Notes under the pieces: model-generated
Databases searched by the model: none
What the model was told of the DNA's origin: nothing
The model's input: only the letters and a program-made list of their open reading frames with translations
DNA from: Fusarium oxysporum f. sp. lycopersici 4287
Taxonomy: Eukaryota; Ascomycota; Sordariomycetes; Hypocreales; Nectriaceae
NCBI RefSeq assembly: GCF_000149955.1
Contig: NC_030986.1
Span: 553,298 to 617,297 of the forward strand
DNA length: 64,000 nt
Reading direction: 5' to 3'
Shown: positions 53,707 to 64,000 of the stretch, piece by piece
Layout of the letters: every line of letters starts with the position of its first letter
Position numbering within the stretch: the stretch's first letter is position 1
Position numbers and translations under genes: made by a program

Positions 53707-54760
53707 ATGACCCTAGACAATATGACTTCGAAACGCAGTTCACGACTCTTCGTGGACGAACCCACGCATACCAGAGAAGGCCAACAAACACCCAACGGCA
53801 CGCAATTCCGTTCAAGACAGGGCTCTCGAAGCTCTACAAGAGAGGAAACGATGCAAGAAGTAGAGGAAGCCCTCTTCAATGGCCGCGATGCCACAAATGT
53901 CAGCCGATCTGGAAGCCTTTCCGCCGTCAACATGGAAGCATCCCTATCGACATCTTCAAGAACAAGTAATTCGAGTGGTAAGTTGCACTAGATAATCTGG
54001 TCCCAATGAACTATCTCTAACCCAAGTTAAGCCTCCTCAACATCGGCATATCAATCACAATCAACCGACTACACAGCGCCTTTCAATGGCCGACCTCACA
54101 ATTTTGGTGTTGTCATTCCAGGCGTTTACCGAAGTAGCTTTCCTAGGTCTCACGATTTCGAGTACCTCAAGGGTCTGGGCCTCAAGACCATTGTGTTAGT
54201 GCCTCCATTATGATGCGTTTTTGGCATCGCCGCTAACCTGTTGTAGCACGCTTGTCAGGAAAGATGAACTTGATCACGATCTCGAGACATTCGTCCAGCG
54301 TGAAGGTATTCGACAAGTCGTCTTCAACATGAAGGGCACCAAGAAGGAGGCCATTCCTCTGGGCACAATGAAAGCTATCCTCAGCATCGTCCTCGACAAG
54401 TCAAATTACCCTCTCCTGATTCACTGCAATCACGGAAAGCACCGAACTGGATGCGTTGTCGGAGTTGTCCGCAAGATCGCCGGCTGGGACGCCGAGAGCG
54501 TCGTGGCAGAGTACAAGAGCTACGCCGAGCCAAAGGCCCGTGAATGCGATGTCAACTATCTTGATGACTTCCAGGTCTCAAGTTTGGGAATTTCGAATCC
54601 AATTCCCAACGTGACAAAAGACGTCTACAAAAATCGCAGTCGGTTTCAACCGCGCACATTTTTTCGAGCCGTCTTCCTCACAGCTTTTGTCTTGCTGTTG
54701 TTCTTCATGTCAGGATCAAAACTGAGCACAGCGACAAGACCCGACCATCTACTTCTCTGA
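53707..54760 (+). CDS. siw14: SIW14-like atypical dual-specificity phosphatase with a C-terminal membrane anchor
   Basis: A 315-residue protein from exons 53707-53977, 54032-54194 and 54247-54760 (introns 54 and 52 bp). The first 100 residues are Ser/Arg-rich and disordered. The phosphatase domain begins at about NFGVVIPGVYRSSFP and holds the CX5R signature in HCNHGKHRTGC, characteristic of plant-and-fungi atypical DSPs that hydrolyse inositol pyrophosphates (Siw14). Yeast Siw14 has HCNRGKHRTGC, so the loop has Arg changed to His; catalytic Cys and Arg are present. A C-terminal hydrophobic helix (AVFLTAFVLLLFFMS) suggests tail anchoring, as in some filamentous fungi but not yeast Siw14. The second Met (five codons in) is an alternative start. 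Confidence 0.9.
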
Positions 54761-56107
54761 CCTTGGCCAGTCGGCGACGGTCGATAACGACATCCCAACA
54801 AAACTTTGATCATCTCACCCCCCGAAAAGTTCAATCGAACACGAAAAAGCTCTTTTCACAAACTACACATGTACAACCGATACTTTCCCTTTTACTTATA
54901 ACAACCTCGATTCGGCAGACAGCGACGACGTGTCTGAGCCACCAAGAGAAGGATTTCATATTTACCACTCGAAAACCGGATGTGTCGAGGTTTTTTATAC
55001 TCATGACTTACTATGCATTTGACGGCAAGGGCCGTATGGGTTTTGGGAGACGAATCAAGGGCTGAGAATGTCTTCCGGACTGGCGTTTTATTCTAAAGAG
55101 ATGGAGAGGCACTGAATGCTAGACTTTGGGCTGGAGATTTCCCTTTTCGACAGAGGCATGTGTTTGCTTGTTGATGTGATGGGAGAAGCAAAAGGCGCAT
55201 TGGAATACAGTATTTGAACTGTATTAATAGATACCTACTGATGATACCTGGATAGCAGGGCGTTGGGTAAAATAGCAGAAGAAAAAAGTGCTATCACTTA
55301 TGAGTTCTAACACATGCGATGCTGACAATGCTCCCGTGATTAGAGCTATAAGCTTAAGTTTATGCCTTGGGCTAAAAGATGGAGGTCTTACTCATCGTAA
55401 TGATAAAGGAAGCCCAAGTTATCTTTCTCAAGTCCTATATGCGATAGCAAAGCATCGCAACCCCTTCAATATATATCGTTCTGACTCATCTGGTCCTCTG
55501 GACAGCATGACTAACACACTTGGGTAGGATTGAGGCTGGTGATGCTATATTTGGGTGTCACTGCAACATGTGTCAGCCACAACAGCAACATGGGAACAGA
55601 GTCAATTACCACTCCAGCTTATAAAGGAACATTCTGCATGTTCTAGATGACGGGCTCATCATGTATGTCAGGGTCGCTTCGGTTTATGTAAATCTGCCTC
55701 GCCGTCTCGTATTGCGAACAATTGTTGGTGGTAAGCTCGTTCCCGATGCCTGTCGAGATTCGTGTTGCTTTATGATCTGACCCTGTCTTGAAGCATTGCA
55801 ACTTCATGACTGGCAGTTTCTACTATGAGAAGATGTTACGCAGAAATTTGCTTTGTCTCAGATATACGGGAGATGACTTGTGAGTCACTGCGAAGGGTTA
55901 CAGTATTGTGAGGTTTGCTGGCGCTAGTTTATTATCCTGGCCATGTGAAATTGATAGACAAATGTTCATTTTCGTGACGCATATGCATCTTCATTCATAA
56001 CCGACACACCCAACTGCCGGACCAACGGCTCCTAAAGTCTCAATCCACGCTCCCATACATCAAACATATCGTACAACACCTATCATACAGCCAACACAAC
56101 GCTAATC
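54761..56107. other. Convergent 3' flanks
   Basis: 1.35 kb between the SIW14-like gene and the small membrane-protein gene. Only weak frames (up to 100 codons) occur. No gene is supported. Confidence 0.5.
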
Positions 56108-56636
56108 CTAGTTCCCCCATCGGTTCCTGTCTACTCTAGCCTTCTCATCCTTCTCAAAATCACCATTAGCATAGACCCAACCACCAGCAACGCAGTTCGC
56201 GGCCCCCCAATCCAATAGCCGTGCCACGCACGACCCCTCGGACCGAGAACCGACCACGGAAAGGCTGACGTCGTCGCAGAGCCAACAGCACGTAGAGTCC
56301 CGACCAGGCAGCGGTTAGACCAGCACTGCCGGTTGGATAGCCGGACAGGTTGAGGTAGGACGAGAACAGCAGCGGAGGTGTGAAGATGAAGAGGGGCAGG
56401 GATGGGGGCCGCGCGTGTAGAGCGGTGATGAGGGTTGCTAGAAGAGATGGAGGGAGAGATGCAGCTGTTTTGTTGTCAGTATATAACTTGTTTTCTTGAG
56501 TCACAAGGGCATTTTCAATGATACTGGGAAGTGTGAATGGTAAGTGTGAGGGAGTGAGTGACTTACTACCCCAATCGTTGAGATAGTCAAAAACAGACTT
56601 TGATTTAACCGCCGCTACTGGATCTTCATTCGCCAT
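56108..56636 (-). CDS. Small membrane protein with a homopolymer frameshift near its 3' end
   Basis: Exons are 56636-56567 and 56464-56108 (intron 102 bp, GTAAGT ... AACAG). The body has two hydrophobic segments (LPLFIFTPPLLFSSYLNLSGYPTG and TAAWSGLYVLLA) around charged RRRQPFRGR. At a run of six C on the plus strand (56203-56208) the frame shifts. As given, it ends at 56166 with an odd Trp/Cys-rich tail. With one base fewer, it continues as AANCVAGGWVYANGDFEKDEK to a stop at 56108-56110, giving a natural-looking end of about 142 residues in total. A one-base error or indel is likely. It may belong to the AIM19-type mitochondrial membrane protein group, but I am unsure. Confidence 0.7.
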
Positions 56637-57287
56637 TTTTGCGAATTATATGTAAGTGAGAAATGTAACAGTTGCAATTGGCGCTTAGCGATGAGCTTAG
56701 AGTCGTGATGCAAAAGATTTGGAGCTCTTCTGCTACCCCGGTCAATTTGTGACGTCGTGCATGATGACTAAGGCACCTCAACTCCAACTTCTACCTAAAA
56801 TGCAAGGTCACATGTCTCCTCCTCCAACAGCAACGACACGAGGAGAGTCAGCATGCAATGCAGTGGACAAGTCATCTTTTCCCCGTACCAACAGACGCAT
56901 AAACGTTAATTCCGGCTCGTGATTTCTATTATTATTCTTATTCCCTTAGCTCTGGGGCCGAAACGTTTCGGTTTGGGCTCTAGCTCTTGCGCTCCGCCAC
57001 AGTATCATCACCCGAAACAGGTAGGTCATATCGTACATCAGAGATCAAAACATTCGATATTCATAGCTTGTGTACGCCTTGCCATCAGAAGGAATGACGG
57101 TCCATCCAAGCATTGTGTTCTATGTAAGTGTAATAAACATGAAATTGGGTTGCTAAACAATGCCTCTAACATAAGAAAGAAAAGGAACAGTATTAAAACG
57201 GGGTATAATGAGAAGTGAAAAAAGTTTAATCATACACTTTCCGTCATGATGTCGTTAAGATATTCCCGAGTCAGCCTTACCCCAGGA
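56637..57287. other. Intergenic
   Basis: The promoter of the small membrane-protein gene and the 3' flank of the Zn2Cys6 gene. Nothing further is seen. Confidence 0.5.
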
Positions 57288-58015
57288 CTAGCGTCCGCTG
57301 TGATAGTATCGCGGATCATGGGTGTAAGCGCTTTGGTCATACTCGCCGCCCCAAGCTTCATTGGAGTAGCCCTGCGAGTATCCTGATGCATCCCACTGTT
57401 GGTAGTTTGTGTCATAGGCTTGCATGTTGTACTGGTCTCCCGAGGGTCCAGCCGTGGCATAGCCTCCAGCGCTCTGATCAGCGCTCGAGAGCAAGTTAAG
57501 ATCGAAGCCATCTTCAGGGCTGAGCTGTGAGAAGTCGAACTGGCTCAGAACACCCCCTGCTTCCTCTCCTGAGGTGACTATTCGAGACGAGTGTCCGTGA
57601 TGCTTGCTAGAGCGCTTGGAAGAGCTGCCCCCTCGTCGGGAGCTTGAGCTCGATGGACTGTCGCCGTCATTGGACTTGCGAGGACTACTCTTCTTCTTGG
57701 AAGACTTGGAGCCGGAGCGTGTGTACTCGCAGCGGAGACCATTGCTCCGACATCGTTCGCAGCCATTCTTGTCTCCACTGCACTTGAGCTATACAGGATA
57801 TTGTCAGCAAATAAGCTCTAAGCGAAAAGGGCGAGCAAAGATCTTGGCGTTAGAAAGCCTTGTTGGTCTAGCCAATGCTTCTGCAGACGTACCTTCTTCT
57901 CATGACAGCGATCGCATGCCTGGTGGGAACTGGAGCGGGCCGTGACAGGGTCGAAGCCATTGCGAACGCTCTGGACCTCATCCGTCTCAGGATCGTACTT
58001 CCAAGTACCAAACAT
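57288..58015 (-). CDS. Short Zn(II)2Cys6 transcription factor
   Basis: A 207-residue protein from exons 58015-57893 and 57788-57288 (intron 104 bp, placed inside the zinc cluster, as is common). The six-cysteine motif reads ACDRCHEKK-LKC, then NGCERCRSNGLRCEY, starting at residue 34. Basic KSSKKKSSPRKS and Ser/Arg/His-rich stretches follow. The C-terminal 90 residues are rich in Gly, Tyr, Ser, Gln and Asp (SQFDFSQLSPEDGFDLNLLS, then YNMQAYDTNYQQWD) and look like an activation region. The fungal-specific middle homology region of larger family members is absent. Target genes are unknown. Confidence 0.9.
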
Positions 58016-59920
58016 AGCTTTTGCTATTTCTGATAACGGACAAGTATAAGTGAGTGAGTCCTAGGTGGCCCATAGAACGATTGGCGAGAAGGGAAAAGAG
58101 AGGTGGTAATAGGCAACTGAATTTTGCAACTGATTGGTATCGGCTCAAGTGTAGATATGCTTGGATGGAACTTGTGTGTCTTGATCTTTATTTTCTGCCT
58201 GAATGGAAAGCATCTCGTGGCGTTTTTAAACCCCGAGGCATCTGGTATAAGAACGTCCGTGGACAAGGTAGAGGTCTTATAGGCAACAACGGACTCGATC
58301 CAATCCAATCCAACAGAGTGTTGTAGTGAGCGAGCCCATTATCGCGGACCCCATTTTCCACTGTGGGCATGAGGTATCGTGCCGAGCCGCACTGCCAGGC
58401 TCCCGTCCATGGGATGTGATACCTTTTGGGTCGGTTTGGTTTAGGTAAAGGGCAGTTGGTCGAGCGCACCCCTGTCTCCGATCTATATGATGCTCCGGGT
58501 CTCCGTCTAAGTGGTGTCCCTTGCACGACACACACCGCACTAGTCATGCCGGCTCCTTCAGGAGCAGTTTTTGCATAGGTGACGTATTTTTTGAGTGCGT
58601 TGATTACGTTGTTCCTCTATTTTAGAATCTAGGCTGCCTGATTTTACTGAGTTGTTTAGTTCCGTAGCGTTCTTTTGGTGGTTTATCTCTCGTGTAAGGT
58701 TATGTAATGCAGGGAGTCTAAGTGACCCGGTCTACCTTAGTTGAGTTCAGGTGGACACTCGTGAGATCCCTGCGATATGAGTGGTCCAACTCCACCTGTG
58801 CCTGGAGGAGGAGGCTAAGAAGGCTGGAGTAATTCCTACGAGCATATCCGTCGAATAAGAGAAACATGTGTGCGACGATGTTCAAACTCTGTGTGGCTGT
58901 GTCTGCGTCTGCCCTGGAAACAAGAGTTCTAGAGTCCAGCCTGTATATATTGATAGTATGAATAGTGTAGCACTGCATGCAAGGCCCCCAATTCCTCCAT
59001 TGGGCGCTTATCGATTGCCACGTTCAAGGCTATGTATCCTCTTTTCCCACAATCCAATGCCAGTAAGAATCCCATTTTGCTGTCTGCCGGGTGCCTTGCA
59101 TCCTTTGATCTACAACATATGATGTAAAACAGCTACAGTTGCTCCAACTGAGCAATTGTCTGTTGGTTGTTGGTTGCTAATCCCGGCCGTGGGGAAAGGC
59201 AACGCCGCAATTTTAGGCAAAAGCCTCCACAGTCGGCAGCGAACCGACAAGCGAACCCTTGAACGTCATAACATTAACCCCAATCGAGACTACAATATGG
59301 TATTATCATGCCATAAAGACACCGAGGCTTGACTCACTGCCCCTCTAGCCGGACTTTTTATCAGGTGCATCACAAGGTTATTTAGACATAACGACGAAAT
59401 TACAACAAAATACGGTTTAAAGTGGTTGCATGAGGTTTTCAGGGAGGGCACGGTGAGTCGATGTCAACGGTGATGGGGGTGGCAGAGCTACGTACTGTAC
59501 TGGATAGCAGTTGTGAGTGATAATACAGAAGATTGATATGATACTCCAGTATCAGCCTTGTACGGCACGGCATGTTACATGAGTGGTGGGTTTTACGTGT
59601 GATGGTTCGAATTTAGGCAGACTGTGGAGGCTGAGGCTGTCATTCTTGGAATCCCCTCATCACTGCAGTATCATGGGACTTGACGATGCAGGCCTCAGAG
59701 TATATTTTCTCGTATATTTGTGTTTTTCTATCCAAAACTACTCTTACACTCGCCGATATCGTCATATTCATCCGTGTCTTACTGCTCACCCTTCAACCAT
59801 CAATCTCCACAAAATGTCTCCTCTACCACCTTCAATCTTCACATCTGGCGCCCGCGCCAATTGTGAGGTTGCCCACTTCACCCGATCTACATCCTTCTTG
59901 ACATCATGATACGCCGGTAG
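58016..59920. other. 1.9 kb gene-poor region
   Basis: The promoter of the Zn2Cys6 gene (leader at 58016-58330) and the 3' flank of the 290-aa gene. Frames up to 119 codons overlap one another on both strands around 58188-58547. None is recognisable. Confidence 0.5.
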
Positions 59921-60793
59921 TCAAGCTACCCAGCGCACCTGCTTTACCTCCCTGATCTCGAGATATTCTGCGTATTCTAGAAGATCACCCATCGGAACAT
60001 TGCTGTCAAGCTTCTGCACCGTCCCGTTATTCCAGTGCACTAGAACCTTGGCATACCGCTTGTCGGGTGCCAAGAAGGCCACGATGCGATCACATGATGC
60101 TCGGGGGTTAACTGAAATGGTGAACGAAAAACTGTTTTCGCATCGCATTCCATTCCTTGTGTTGTCATATACCTCAAAGATAGGCCTGCCCTTGCGGTTA
60201 TATCTGTGGGGCAGATGCGAACGGCTTCGACTGGTAGCATGCACGTCGGACATATGTCCATAGTTATCGTGGCTATGGGAGATACCTGTCGGATGGGGGC
60301 AACATCTGCAAGTACATTTCGTGGGGTCCGAAGTTTGATACTGTCCTCGCATGTCGAGGGGCATGATGTAAGTACCATAGGTTGAACCTCGCTTGATTTT
60401 TGGTGCCCGACCACTGTTGAGCATTGTGTTGATCTCCTCCTGTGGCGAACGATCCCGCCCTCTGTCAGAGCGAGGGCGTCGTCGGTCATTGCTCGCACGG
60501 CGCTCTCTGTTCAAATGAGAGTAATCGTCCAATACTGGGCAAGAAGCTGAGCCCCTTCTCGGGCGCAGGTTCTGATCTCTCCTGGGATGATGATGTTGTT
60601 GTTCCCACCTCATATGGTAAGGCATTTCGAATTCGCCAGACCTGCGTGAGTACGAGTCAGAAGTTCGACTACTTGAGGACCTGCTGTTGCGACGCCGGTC
60701 ATAGTCACTGTAAGCACCATGGTTCGAACAGACGGAGTTTCGCTTCCTAGCTGCCGCAGCGTCAAGATCGTAACGCTGTGATGAGTACGACAT
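59921..60793 (-). CDS. Basic Arg/Ser-rich protein with a conserved C-terminal domain, unknown
   Basis: A single-exon, 290-residue protein. Residues 1-125 are Arg/Ser/Tyr/Asp-rich and disordered (RRRNSRSSSSRTSDSYSRR). A Cys/His cluster follows (CTCRCCPHPTGISHSHD), which might bind metal. The last 85 residues form a compact, strand-rich domain (FSFTISVNPRASCDRIVAFLAP, YAKVLVHWNNGTVQKLD, DLLEYAEYLEIREVKQVRW) with a ubiquitin- or PB1-like alternation. It resembles a Fusarium-type family with no assigned role. The first ATG was used. Confidence 0.75.
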   Translation of the reverse strand: MSYSSQRYDLDAAAARKRNSVCSNHGAYSDYDRRRNSRSSSSRTSDSYSRRSGEFEMPYHMRWEQQHHHPRRDQNLRPRRGSASCPVLDDYSHLNRERRASNDRRRPRSDRGRDRSPQEEINTMLNSGRAPKIKRGSTYGTYIMPLDMRGQYQTSDPTKCTCRCCPHPTGISHSHDNYGHMSDVHATSRSRSHLPHRYNRKGRPIFEVYDNTRNGMRCENSFSFTISVNPRASCDRIVAFLAPDKRYAKVLVHWNNGTVQKLDSNVPMGDLLEYAEYLEIREVKQVRWVA

Positions 60794-61742
60794 GTTGGGC
60801 TTTGATTCGGTATACAGACCTGATTTAAGTCACGGTTTGGTTTGGGATGAATTGGCTCTGTGATTTGCGTGGAAGACCGAGTCTGTGAGTGTAGAAAAGG
60901 TTCGTGAAAGTACCTTATTTAAAGAAATATGTAGTCGATTGACGAGTCCATCATGGTGACCTTGAAGGTCGACCCATAGGGTCAACCTTGGAAGTGAACA
61001 TAGCTTCGACTGAACAATAATCGAGAACATCGACTCTTCTTTGTGCAATTCGTATTGAGAACATCGAGTACTCTTTGTCCATCGTCTCCCGTCTTTCAAC
61101 ATAATGTTCACTCGAACAATGTTCAAAGATATGCTCATGGTTGTTCAGGAGAACTCGTCGAGTCGTTCCGCTTTCATCAAAGAACCCAGTCAAAGGGTTC
61201 AGTTACACAGCTTCCGGGCTTCCGCAAGGTCATATGTGCTGATGCTGTTCAGGCCTGGGCAACTAGGCCTTTTGAGAGAAAATAGAAACGGGTCTTTCAC
61301 GTTTACGCGGGTCCCAAGATGGCAGGTCGATTTTGTTTGATTAAACCAAATCCTAAATGGAAGCAATGGGAAGTCGGAAGAATGAATGGCGCAATGAGGC
61401 TCGGGGACGCAACGGAGGCCGACTTATGAAAATTAGGGGCACAACCTGAGATAAAGTCCCCTAAAATTCGAGATAAGCCAATGGTCTTGTCTCATGTCGT
61501 TTGCGGGCAGCTTCCCCACAGTGGCCAAAGGGGGCTAAGGGTGCGGCAAAAGCCACAAGGTGGAGGCCACTCTCCAAAAGGCCAGCAAAGACATGTTCAT
61601 TCCATTTCATCCCGCACTCTAATCTTTGCAACCATCTTCATCCTCTATTCTCATCAACCTCCAAATCCTTTGGCCTTGCCATTTTCTCTTTCCTTACTTC
61701 TTCTCTTCAATCCTTACCGGTGTTTTCAGCTCATTAATCAAG
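60794..61742. other. Divergent promoters of the Arg/Ser-rich gene and PHO88
   Basis: 949 bp. The right part, from about 61590, is a CT-rich leader for PHO88. Frames of up to 123 codons at 61481-61852 overlap the PHO88 start and are chance. Confidence 0.55.
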
Positions 61743-62459
61743 ATGGCTCTCTCTCCTCAGATGTAAGTGGTCCTCCACGCGACAGCTTGTCGCGCAGATT
61801 ATCTGGTGGCGCAAAGAAGAGAATGCTGACATTTGCGATAGCACCAACCTGATCATCATCCTGGGCATGATGCAGGTGTCGAAGCGCGTCCCCTTCGATG
61901 ATCCCTTCGTGCTCAACGTTGTTCGCGCCGTCTACCTCGCCAGCAACGTCATCATTGCTGCTCTCTACTTCTACACCCAGCTGAAGATCAACAAGAAGAA
62001 GGGTACGATAACCTCTCTCCTGAGGCAATTTGAAGCATCGCAATGCTAACATGAGCTTTTATAGACCTCACAACTCTCAAGTATGTCGAGCCCGCCCCTA
62101 TGGGCTCCACTGAGGAGGGCAAGCTCGTGACCACCACCATCCACGCCTACGATAACCAGCAGATCCGCACCGCTTTCCGTGGCCAGGCTATGGGTATCGC
62201 CATGATGGCCTTCATGCACATCTACATGAAGTACACCAACCCTCTCCTCATCCAGAGCATCATCCCCCTCAAGAGCGCCTTCGAGAACAACATGGTCAAG
62301 ATCCACATCTTTGGCCAGCCTGCCGCCGGTGACCTCAAGCGTCCTTTCAAGCAGCCCCAGGGTTTCATGAGCGCCATGCAGGGTGGCCCTGCCCAGAGCG
62401 ACAAGAAGGCCGTCGAGGCTGCTGAGCGCGCTGGCCGTGGTGGTGCCAAGGAGGAGTAA
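61743..62459 (+). CDS. pho88: PHO88/SND3, ER membrane protein of SRP-independent targeting
   Basis: A 191-residue protein from exons 61743-61762, 61842-62002 and 62065-62459 (introns 79 and 62 bp). It begins MALSPQ-ITNLIIILGMMQVSKR; a first hydrophobic helix and a second (VVRAVYLASNVIIAALYFYTQL) precede a charged loop with DLTTLKYVEP. The conserved AYDNQQIRTAFRGQAMGIAMMAFMH and LIQSIIPLKSAFE regions follow. This is the Pho88 family, which in yeast acts with Snd1/Snd2 to deliver proteins to the ER, and was first linked to phosphate uptake. The strong codon bias of exon 3 fits high expression. Confidence 0.96.
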
Positions 62460-62976
62460 GCTAGCACTTCTGAAACGAATTCCAGCTTTAGAGGATAGCG
62501 TGGACCGTAAGCTAGGGTTGTGATAGACCTTGGTTGTACTATAATAAAGGTGTCATGGCTCGCAAAAGTATTTGCTTGTGGCGAATGTCAGATTCAAGGA
62601 ACTGGGGCATATTGAGCAATTTCTTGAAATGATATCTAATGTAGAAAATCATGAAGATTATTACGAGGACTTGAGGATTATAACCTCAAAAGCCATGTAC
62701 ATTTTGGTGACTGTTGAAAGTTTGCGTAGGCTGCAGTCACGTTTTCTCGTGTAAATTGGTGCCATAATTCAGATTTCTAGATCGCGACAATCCGCCCCTC
62801 CGCCACCCATCGCCGTCATCGAGGTCCCTGAGTCAAACTTCTCTCTTGACGACTGCAATCGCCCTTTTCTCTCTAATTTCGTCTTTTTCACTTGTTTCGT
62901 GATTTCGTGGCGAAGCCAGCTGTCTTTCTCTTCGCATTGTTCTTTTGGTATTTGATCTCCACTCCGATCGCTCATC
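62460..62976. other. Intergenic, PHO88 trailer and RAD14 promoter
   Basis: The PHO88 3' flank with AATAAA at 62543-62548, then a CT-rich leader before RAD14. No other gene is seen. Confidence 0.55.
62543..62548 (+). terminator. AATAAA polyadenylation signal of PHO88
   Basis: A canonical hexamer 84 bases after the PHO88 stop, in AT-rich context. Confidence 0.5.
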
Positions 62977-64000
62977 ATGGAACGGCCATCTACACCACCT
63001 CGGGCAACAAAGCCTGCACCCACAATCACTCCGCCGACCCCAGAAGTTACGAAGCGCATAGTATGTAAAGTTCTGGAGTAAATATGTCTATTCTCTAGAG
63101 TCACTGACCTGTATCTAGGAAGAGAACCGACTCCGCGCAAAGGCGATCCGAGACCAGCGTGAAGCCGAACAACGAGCGACCGGCACCGCACCCGAAATCC
63201 CCAAGAGCTCTGGAGGCTTTGTACCAACAGAAGACGTTTACATCTCGAAAACTGCCGACGGAAAGCGACCGTACAGCTCTATCTCTACAGCAGATGCTTC
63301 TAAGGGAACAAATCGAGATGGGCGTAACAAAGGCGATGAGGAGGCGTTGCGGCCGGCGCGCAAGTTCACAAAGTTCGTCGATTACAACATGAGCGCCATG
63401 ACAGATACGAAGGGTGGTTTCTTATCGACGGAAGATGATCCGCATAACTATGCTCTGGGCGGCAAGAAGCCTGGACAATCTGAGGATGACCAGCGACCGA
63501 AGCACATGAGCGTTCAAGAGTGGGAGAGATTGCAGCTGATACGGAACTTGAAGAGGCTCAAGGCAGGTCCTTTCGAGCCTGGGCTGAGTGTGCTTGCGGA
63601 CGACGAGACACGAAAGAAGTGTCAGGATTGCAAGAGCTTGGAGATCGACTTTGTCTGGGAAGAGGTCTTCCATATCTGCGTTTGCAACAAGTGCAAGGAG
63701 AAATATCCAGAGAAGTACTCGTTGTTGACCAAGACTGAGTGCAAGGAGGATTATCTGCTTACAGACCGTGAGTTGTTCCACTCAAGTTTTCGGACTGTCA
63801 TCGCTAACATGAAATAGCCGAGCTACGAGACCCTGAGTTATTACCACATCTCTCAAAACCAAACCCTCACAAATCCCATTGGCACGACATGATGCTCTTC
63901 CTTCGATGTCAAGTAGAAGAATACGCGATCAAGACGAAGTGGGGGTCATCAGAGGCTTTAGACGCAGAGTATGAGCGACGAGAGACACAAAAGAAAGCTC
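62977..64000 (+). CDS. rad14: RAD14/XPA nucleotide-excision-repair protein (runs off the right edge)
   Basis: XPA-type damage-verification scaffold of nucleotide excision repair. Exons are 62977-63060, 63119-63767 and 63818 onward (introns 58 and 50 bp). The N-terminus is Pro/Thr-rich; a charged helix [20 protein letters not shown] follows. The zinc finger is C-x2-C (CQDC) with a matching CNKC about 20 residues on, then [24 protein letters not shown] typical of XPA. The ending seen here ([21 protein letters not shown]) is the DNA-binding helix region; the last residues lie beyond the window. The first exon uses the ATG in ATCATGGAACGG. Confidence 0.95.

Noticed and set aside
59600..59620. GGTTCGAATTT resembles a tRNA B-box.
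   Set aside because: No A-box upstream and no acceptor stem.

Overview
The window is nuclear DNA from a filamentous ascomycete, most likely a Fusarium or close relative (Sordariomycetes, Hypocreales). The evidence is many short introns (mostly 47-104 bp) with GTAAGT/GTGAGT-type donors, long CT-rich 5' leaders, and proteins that read as fungal orthologues of MRE11, EME1, RAD14, NMT1, PHO88 and SIW14. The genus is inferred from protein resemblance, not proven. All functions below come from reading the sequence; no database search was run.

Layout. 0-8 kb: the 5' end of a kinesin, a 4 kb gene-poor gap, EME1, and a histidine-phosphatase-fold protein carrying a PCNA-binding-like box. 8-19 kb: a group of disordered or repetitive structural proteins: a 1371-aa protein with LEA-type and DUF3659-type repeats, a smaller DUF3659-type protein, and two proteins with the same C-terminal signature, with a conserved 200-aa unknown between them. 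20-26 kb: a ubiquitin-like/WLM metalloprotease, a nitrilase, and an MRE11 locus whose phosphoesterase domain is interrupted. 27-37 kb: an F-box-like protein, an amino-acid permease and a secreted GH1 glycosidase, separated by long gaps. 38-42 kb: a gene-poor island of decayed tandem paralogues of unknown function. 42.5-46.3 kb: a candidate ribosomal-peptide (dikaritin-type RiPP) locus. 47-48.6 kb: thiamine gene NMT1 with a TPP riboswitch in its leader. 48.6-53.7 kb: gene-poor. 53.7-64 kb: SIW14-like phosphatase, a small membrane protein with a homopolymer frameshift, a short Zn2Cys6 regulator, an unknown basic protein, PHO88/SND3 and the 5' part of RAD14/XPA.

The most interesting system is the two-gene locus at 42.5-46.3 kb. 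A secreted 226-aa precursor carries three near-identical tyrosine-rich units bounded by Lys-Lys and Lys-Arg sites, with Glu-Ala/Glu-Pro spacers. It lies divergent from a UstYa-type (DUF3328) protein with two HxxHC motifs. That pairing is the hallmark of fungal dikaritin RiPP pathways (ustiloxin, phomopsin and asperipin families), but these core sequences are not ones I recognise.

Two further points stand out. In MRE11 about 190 bp of unrelated sequence replaces the part of the phosphoesterase domain that should hold the last metal-binding histidines. Several genome-maintenance genes (EME1, MRE11, RAD14, the WLM protease and the PIP-box phosphatase) share this window.
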